Of a DNA stretch of 18,680 nt, positions 14,469 to 18,680 are shown in pieces; positions within the stretch are counted from its first letter, which is position 1; every line of letters starts with the position of its first letter. The stretch spans positions 1 through 18,680 of the forward strand of contig CALKYB010000128.1 of assembly GCA_938003565.1 (NCBI GenBank). Direction: 5' to 3'. Position numbers and translations under genes: made by a program. Source of the stretch: an uncultured bacterium. Lineage in GTDB: Bacteria; Bdellovibrionota_C; UBA2361; SZUA-149; CALKYB01. The notes under the pieces are model-generated. The model had not been told where the DNA came from. It did not search any database and saw nothing but the letters and a program-made list of their open reading frames with translations.

Positions 14469-14948
14469 CTAGTGATTTTGTGTCAAAAGATTACTCGCTT
14501 CTTGAGCCAAAGTCTCAGGAGCTGACGTATCAACATCAGTGATTCCTAAAGAACGGGCTCTGTCGCATAAATTTTCTAAAGAAACATCTCTGAGTGTCGA
14601 TTGGAAAGACCCTTCGATCTCTGACCAAACAACGTCGATCAACTCTGCTAAAGCCGGTGCATCGGTTCTATTATCTTCTTGGAGCTTTGGACGTAGGGCT
14701 CTCATAACTTCTTCAAGTCGGATATCATTTGGATCTTTAGCCAAAGAATATCCACCTCTTGGTCCTCGCTTACCGATAACAACTTCAGCTTGTCGCAATT
14801 TCGCAAAAATCTGCTCAAGAAATCTTTGAGGTATTTTTTGACGCTTTGCTATTTGCCGAACCTGAGCGGGTCCGCCACCTAAGTTATAAGCCAAGTCAAC
14901 CAAGGCCATTATTCCGTATTGTTCTTCTCTTGAAAGCTTAACTGCCAT
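14469..14948 (-). CDS. Rrf2-family transcriptional regulator, lacking Fe-S cysteines
   Basis: This 159-residue protein is of the Rrf2 winged-helix family. The start MAVKLSREEQYGIMALVDLA aligns with the family's N-terminus, followed by the helix-turn-helix (VRQIAKRQKIPQRFLEQIFA), the wing GKRGPRGGYSLAKDPNDI and the dimerisation helix (LEEVMRALRP). I chose the ATG at 14948, which has AAGGA 9 nt upstream; the frame stays open to 15032, but that 28-residue extension has no family support. IscR/NsrR-type members carry three cysteines after the wing for an iron-sulfur cluster; here only one cysteine is present, near the C-terminus, so such a cluster is unlikely. The target is unknown. Its position next to gspC makes the T2SS a candidate target, by inference only. 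Confidence 0.88.
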   Translation of the reverse strand: MAVKLSREEQYGIMALVDLAYNLGGGPAQVRQIAKRQKIPQRFLEQIFAKLRQAEVVIGKRGPRGGYSLAKDPNDIRLEEVMRALRPKLQEDNRTDAPALAELIDVVWSEIEGSFQSTLRDVSLENLCDRARSLGITDVDTSAPETLAQEASNLLTQNH

Positions 14949-14952
14949 GATT

Positions 14953-14966
14953 ACACATCCTTGTGT
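14953..14966 (-). promoter_or_regulatory. Shine-Dalgarno in a hairpin loop before the Rrf2 gene
   Basis: ACACA and TGTGT pair around AGGA on the minus strand, placing the Rrf2 ribosome binding site in a 4-nt loop just before the ATG. As DNA, the same 14-bp near-palindrome could be an autoregulatory operator. A possible -10 box (TATAGT) lies about 20 bp upstream, but without a good -35. Confidence 0.35.
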
Positions 14967-15816
14967 TAAGTATTTTTCACTATAATTTATTCCCACCCTG
15001 ATCACATTTAATTGAAAAATGAGTCTCAGCACTCTATTTGTTTGCTATCAACCGATGACATAATTTTACAGCAGATAGGGTTAAAAACAAGTTTGCTGTT
15101 CGAGTTCCCATACAAGAAGTTAAGCACTTTTTGAAATAAGAGCTTACTTCACATAATAGAGACTCATCCCAACAAACCAAACTTTCAAGCCAAATTGCCA
15201 CACAAGAAAACCGCGATTTTAGAAGAAACCCTTTCTCTTTAACCAACCAACTTCTTTAGTTCCCCGGAAGTTGAAATGGCCAAATTTTTATTGAAGAGGC
15301 TTAGTAAAATAGTCTTCTAAATGTTTCGACAATGCTCCCGCTCGGTTGTTATTTTCTCAGTCCAGGCTAAATCTAAATCGATCCCTCTAAACCTATTTAG
15401 GCAAAAGATCTGTAAAAATCTAACCAAAGATTAATTCCCCAGGCTCTTCACTCAATTGTTTCCGATTAAGCTTTAATACCAAGGAAAATAATCTTCAAAA
15501 TTTCCTCTGCTTCCGCTCAACTTCATGAGAAATGGAGCAGATTATGATGATTTAACTAGCATAAAGAATAAAAATCAAATCAATCAGGTAAGGAAATTGT
15601 AAGTATCCGTAATTGTTAAAGATAGTTAGTTCGCATCAATGCACGATTTTACTATTGGTGACAAAAACACGTGGTTTTTTTGCTAAGGCTTGCAAACTAA
15701 AACTCTGAGAATGCATAAAATTGTGATGAGGTGGGGAAGCTTATTTCTGATGAAGTTTGGGGGAGGGGTAATTTAAAAATACTCCTTGTTATATTAGTGT
15801 GGATTTTTAGTCCGCA
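14967..15816. other. AT-rich gene-poor stretch
   Basis: About 850 bp lie between the start of the Rrf2 gene and the end of the bamD-like gene. The only open frames are short, begin with TTG or lack a Shine-Dalgarno, and have compositions (for example cysteine-rich) unlike the neighbouring genes. I saw no tRNA, insertion-sequence end, CRISPR repeat or clear structured RNA. It should contain the promoter of the Rrf2 gene and the end of the lpxD-bamD transcript. Confidence 0.5.
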
Positions 15817-15831
15817 CTATTTAGAGTGCGG
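15812..15831 (-). repeat. Hairpin at the stop of the bamD-like gene
   Basis: CCGCACT and AGTGCGG form a perfect 7-bp stem around 6 nt, overlapping the TAG stop at 15817-15819. On the minus strand AGTGCGGA can instead pair with TCCACACT just downstream (one G-U pair) around CTAAAAA, so two hairpins are mutually exclusive. No T-run follows closely, so it is at best an atypical terminator of the lpxD-bamD transcript. Confidence 0.45.
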
Positions 15832-17130
15832 CACTGTAATTATGATTCTTTTTGGATCATTTTTCGATGAGAATTTTGTATTAAGCTTTGCAGCTTTAGG
15901 TACCATAACGCCAACATCTAAGAAGTGCTCTGATTCGGTTCGACTTTGCTGAACCAAAAGTTTGGATTTTTCTAATGAACAGGAGCGGTCCTTAGATTCT
16001 AGAGTTCTCTCTTCCCCCTCAACTTTTTGACTGGTTATGTTGGACTTTTCCGTATTCGAATATCTTTTTATTAGAATGTATTTGTCACCATTTTGTTCTG
16101 GAACAGAGTCTTCTAAGTCAGCGTTTTTTGAAGAGGAAAGACTAAATGCAGTGGAGTTTAAATAAACGATAAACATTTCATCTTTACCGTTCTCTACACA
16201 TTCCACTCGGTCCAAGAGGGGTTGATTGATCGAGTTTTTACCCAAGGATGCTCTTGAAAAATTTTTAATTCTAGAGAACAAATTTCCAGTCTTGGAAGTT
16301 TCCGGTGTGAGTAGTTCGCCGTGTAGTTTATCTATTTGAGACTGCTCTACACCGATACCTTGAAGCGAAAAATTAATCTCTTCTGGAGCCTTAACAGGCT
16401 TAGAGGCCAGCATTTCCTTAAGCTTAGAGCTTTCTAACTCTGGAAGTTCTTCAATGTTTTTTTCCAAATTAGCCAAGGCCTTTGTCTTAGGAAAGTTATG
16501 TTTAAGTGAAGCCAGTCTTCTGGCAGCGGATACAAACTGCCGCTGTCTCAGGTAAAACTCAACAACTGATACTTCATAGGAGGCTTTATTTTCCCTAGCT
16601 TTCATTAGTGCTCTGATCGCCAACGGTCGATGTTCGCTATTGGGATTGTTTTTTATGAATTTTCTAAATGCCTTTGCTGATTGAGCTAAAGGTTCATTGT
16701 CACGTTTAAAGTCTCTAAATTGATTGAGATGGCAGCGTGCTATTTGAAGTTCTGACCAGGCCACACCAGAATTTTTTGGGTATAGTCGAGTGAATTCCTC
16801 GTACGCTGATATTGCTTCAGGGAATTTTCCTGAGTAGTAATAAGAGTCTGCTGTTTTCATAACAGCTTCTTGATAGTAGTGACCCTTTGGAAAGCGCTCT
16901 CGCAGATCTTTTAGCTCCCTTAGTGCTACAGAGTACAACTCTCTATTATATGCCTCCATAGCATCATCATAAATTTGGCGTTCTTTCTCAAGCAGAGCGC
17001 TAGGACTATTATCATCCTTCAAGTTAGACTTTCCTCCTATAGAGGAACAGCTTGCTAGAGCAAGTAGAATGAAAATTGCAGAAAACAAGTTAGCTCTGCG
17101 ATGCGGGGAGTTAAGATTCGTATGTAACAT
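15817..17130 (-). CDS. BamD-like outer-membrane lipoprotein with C-terminal extension
   Basis: This 437-residue predicted lipoprotein has a basic start, a hydrophobic core and the lipobox LASC (cysteine at 28) followed by SSIGG. The next part (about 48-225) is a run of TPR helices typical of BamD/ComL: YDDAMEAYNRELYSVALREL, then ADSYYYSGKFPEAISAYEEF, RLYPKN and WSELQIARCH. BamD helps insert beta-barrel proteins into the outer membrane. Typical BamD proteins have about 245 residues; this one has about 190 more, with a charged linker and a beta-strand-rich end (about 305-437, DRVECVENGKDEMFIVYLNS to RIIITVPHSK) that loosely resembles an AMIN-like domain. It is the only BamD candidate in the window but may be a paralogue. 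It follows lpxD by 13 nt, probably in the same transcript. Confidence 0.78.
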   Translation of the reverse strand: MLHTNLNSPHRRANLFSAIFILLALASCSSIGGKSNLKDDNSPSALLEKERQIYDDAMEAYNRELYSVALRELKDLRERFPKGHYYQEAVMKTADSYYYSGKFPEAISAYEEFTRLYPKNSGVAWSELQIARCHLNQFRDFKRDNEPLAQSAKAFRKFIKNNPNSEHRPLAIRALMKARENKASYEVSVVEFYLRQRQFVSAARRLASLKHNFPKTKALANLEKNIEELPELESSKLKEMLASKPVKAPEEINFSLQGIGVEQSQIDKLHGELLTPETSKTGNLFSRIKNFSRASLGKNSINQPLLDRVECVENGKDEMFIVYLNSTAFSLSSSKNADLEDSVPEQNGDKYILIKRYSNTEKSNITSQKVEGEERTLESKDRSCSLEKSKLLVQQSRTESEHFLDVGVMVPKAAKLNTKFSSKNDPKRIIITVPHSK

Positions 17131-17143
17131 ATTTTATTAGGTA

Positions 17144-18262
17144 TTATGCGGATTTTTCAAGTTTTTCAATTCGTTTTAAGGCACTTCTAAATTGCTTAAA
17201 CAAGGAAGGAAGTTTAATTAAACAAGCCGCTTGTCGACGCCAATCAGCGACATTAACCGGTGGAAGCCCTGCGTAATCAGTGTTGGTATTGGATTTTTCA
17301 TGACTGAGGTTTCTACTGACTCCCGTCATTCCCGCTGTTCGAACCTTACTGTCAATTTTAATATGGTCAGCCACGCCAACACATCCAGCCAGAACCACGT
17401 CAGAACCTATTTCACAGCTTCCACCTACGCCCACTTGTCCGCAAACTAGAGTCCGTTCTCCAATTTGATTATTATGGCCAATTTGAACCAGATTATCGAT
17501 TTTGGTTTGCCTACCTATTGTTGTCATTCCTAGTGTTCCACGATCAATAGCGGAGTTTGCACCTATTTCAACTTCATCAGCAAGCTCAAGGGAGCCAATA
17601 TGAGGAATGTGAAGGTGCCCCCTTTCAGGATGAGGTATATAGCCAAAGCCGTCACTTCCAACAACAGATCCGTTTTGAATGATACAAAAGTTTCCAACTT
17701 TCAAATTTTCTCGAAGAACAGCATGGGAATGTATAGTGCAATTTTCACCAACCAATACTCCTTCGTAGAGAGTGGCGTGTGGGTAAATGGTCGTATTCTT
17801 GCCAATTGAGACACCATCTCCAATTACTGCATAGGCACCAATCGAAATCTCCTCAGGCAGACTTACGCCATCACCTATAACGGCAGTAGGGTGTACGCCC
17901 TTCTTTTGTTTTGGTTTGAGATTTAACTGCTGAGAGATTCTAATAAGTGCAGCAAAGGGATCTTTTACGACTAACTGTGTCGATGAAATGTTCTCGTTAT
18001 ATTCACTGATTAATATAGCCCCGGCGTTTGAAATTTTTGCGGTCTCTAGTAGCTCCCCATAGGATTTTTTATTTGTGGGTGCAAAGAATGTTAGGTCTTT
18101 TTCTGAGGCCTCTGCGAGGGGTTTGATGGAGTAAACCTTAGACTTAGATTTCCCACGAATTTCGGCTTCTACTAAGAGAGCAAGCTCTTCAATGGAAAAA
18201 CCATTTGATTGATTGAGTGAGTCGTCTTTATTGTCCGTCTTCATTGACGAGTGTTTTGCCAT
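17144..18262 (-). CDS. lpxD: UDP-3-O-acylglucosamine N-acyltransferase LpxD
   Basis: This 372-residue enzyme adds the N-linked hydroxyacyl chain to UDP-3-O-acylglucosamine in lipid A synthesis, in the cytoplasm. The N-terminal uridine-binding domain (about 20-115, with ASEKDLTFFAPTNKKSY) is followed by left-handed beta-helix hexapeptide repeats (about 120-310). The motif IDNLVQIGHNNQIG holds the expected catalytic histidine (about residue 263), SDGFGY and YAGLPP are typical LpxD segments, and a C-terminal helix (FKQFRSALKRIEKLEK) closes the trimer. I chose the ATG at 18262 because GGAG lies 6 nt upstream; an ATG at 18277 would add five residues but lacks a Shine-Dalgarno. It implies a lipid A-based outer membrane. 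Confidence 0.96.
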   Translation of the reverse strand: MAKHSSMKTDNKDDSLNQSNGFSIEELALLVEAEIRGKSKSKVYSIKPLAEASEKDLTFFAPTNKKSYGELLETAKISNAGAILISEYNENISSTQLVVKDPFAALIRISQQLNLKPKQKKGVHPTAVIGDGVSLPEEISIGAYAVIGDGVSIGKNTTIYPHATLYEGVLVGENCTIHSHAVLRENLKVGNFCIIQNGSVVGSDGFGYIPHPERGHLHIPHIGSLELADEVEIGANSAIDRGTLGMTTIGRQTKIDNLVQIGHNNQIGERTLVCGQVGVGGSCEIGSDVVLAGCVGVADHIKIDSKVRTAGMTGVSRNLSHEKSNTNTDYAGLPPVNVADWRRQAACLIKLPSLFKQFRSALKRIEKLEKSA

Positions 18263-18680
18263 TGGATACTCCGACATGAATTGAAGTCGTTCTTGGTATA
18301 GTTGTTTAGAAGGTTAGCTTTTCTGCTCAGCATAAGTCACACTAATCAACTTGGTTTTTAATGCAGATCTTTTTCAAAATTAAGGTTTTCAATATTATTC
18401 TCTAACGGTCACAGCTCTATTCTGGCTCGATGCAGTAAAAAATACAACAATGCCATTGGTGTGTTCCTAAAGCTTGGGTAAATTTGCTTTATTTGGTGTT
18501 TTCTCGCCAAGTCCTGAGGACTTGTAGCGTACTGGAGGCGCATTATATCTGTCTAATTGCAGCATATACCCATCTGATTGAAAGGTCGTCTATGCCGAAA
18601 TTTATGCTAGAAGGGGATATTTTGGCCAAACACTGTCCTTTCAAGTTTTAGTTTCAGTGTGGCAGAGCGTGAACTAGGCA
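18263..18680. other. Region upstream of lpxD
   Basis: No convincing gene is visible in these 418 bp. It should hold the lpxD promoter, but I found no pair of boxes good enough to name. Two inverted repeats stand out: CAAGTCC-TGA-GGACTTG at 18508-18524 (perfect 7-nt arms) and ACACTG/CAGTGT separated by 19 nt, at about 18634-18660 and flanked by GCC/GGC. Their role is unknown. Confidence 0.45.

Noticed and set aside
14948..15032. N-terminal extension of the Rrf2 protein from the start at 15032
   Set aside because: The 28 added residues have no counterpart in the family, while the internal ATG at 14948 has AAGGA at good spacing and the canonical N-terminus.
15034..15246. A 70-codon minus-strand frame just upstream of the Rrf2 gene
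   Set aside because: It starts with TTG, has no Shine-Dalgarno, is cysteine-rich without a recognisable pattern, and sits in AT-rich spacer with no family signal.
15731..15952. A 73-codon plus-strand frame
   Set aside because: Its second half is antisense to the bamD-like gene and it has no recognisable domain; convergent overlap of this size is unlikely.
18592..18651. A 19-codon plus-strand frame starting MPKFMLEGD
   Set aside because: It is very short, has no clear Shine-Dalgarno and shows no recognisable peptide feature.

Overview
The window comes from a Gram-negative bacterium of moderate-to-low GC. It holds an LPS acyltransferase gene (lpxD), a BamD-like outer-membrane assembly lipoprotein gene, and an almost complete type II secretion system (T2SS) locus that includes a gspN gene. 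The deltaproteobacteria-style order C-D-E-F-G-H-I-J-L-M-N suggests a lineage such as Bdellovibrionota/Oligoflexia or a neighbouring delta-like phylum. That placement is inference: no rRNA or tRNA gene is present to confirm it.

Nearly all recognisable genes lie on the minus strand, so transcription runs from right to left. At the right end, lpxD (17144-18262) is followed after 13 nt by a bamD-like gene with a long C-terminal extension (15817-17130). A gene-poor, AT-rich stretch of about 850 bp follows, then an Rrf2-type regulator (14469-14948). Between the regulator and the T2SS lies about 400 bp with no gene but many paired segments; I read it as a candidate structured RNA, though this is unproven.

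The T2SS locus runs from gspC (14074) down to gspN (613). gspC is separated from gspD by 283 bp holding a perfect 11-bp terminator-like hairpin and a candidate promoter, so gspD onward may be a separate or attenuated transcript. gspD-gspE-gspF are closely spaced, with the gspE Shine-Dalgarno inside the last codons of gspD. A 211-bp spacer with a hairpin at the gspF stop and a palindrome separates gspF from the pseudopilin genes gspG-H-I-J. gspL-M-N (inner-membrane platform and GspN) close the cluster, and a small winged-helix-like gene lies beyond them.

The proteins together form a secretion machine: GspC/L/M/F platform, GspE ATPase, GspG/H/I/J pseudopilus, GspD outer-membrane channel. The prepilin peptidase (GspO) and a pilotin are not in the window.

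The main oddity is that gspK, normally between gspJ and gspL, is absent. Its place is taken by about 300 bp containing only a start-less 68-codon open stretch. Other oddities are Ser/Arg-rich insertions and a 310-residue tail in GspD, a gspH with only TTG starts lying in frame one stop codon after gspG, an enlarged GspH, and the enlarged BamD-like protein. I saw no CRISPR array, insertion sequence, tRNA, rRNA or phage gene.
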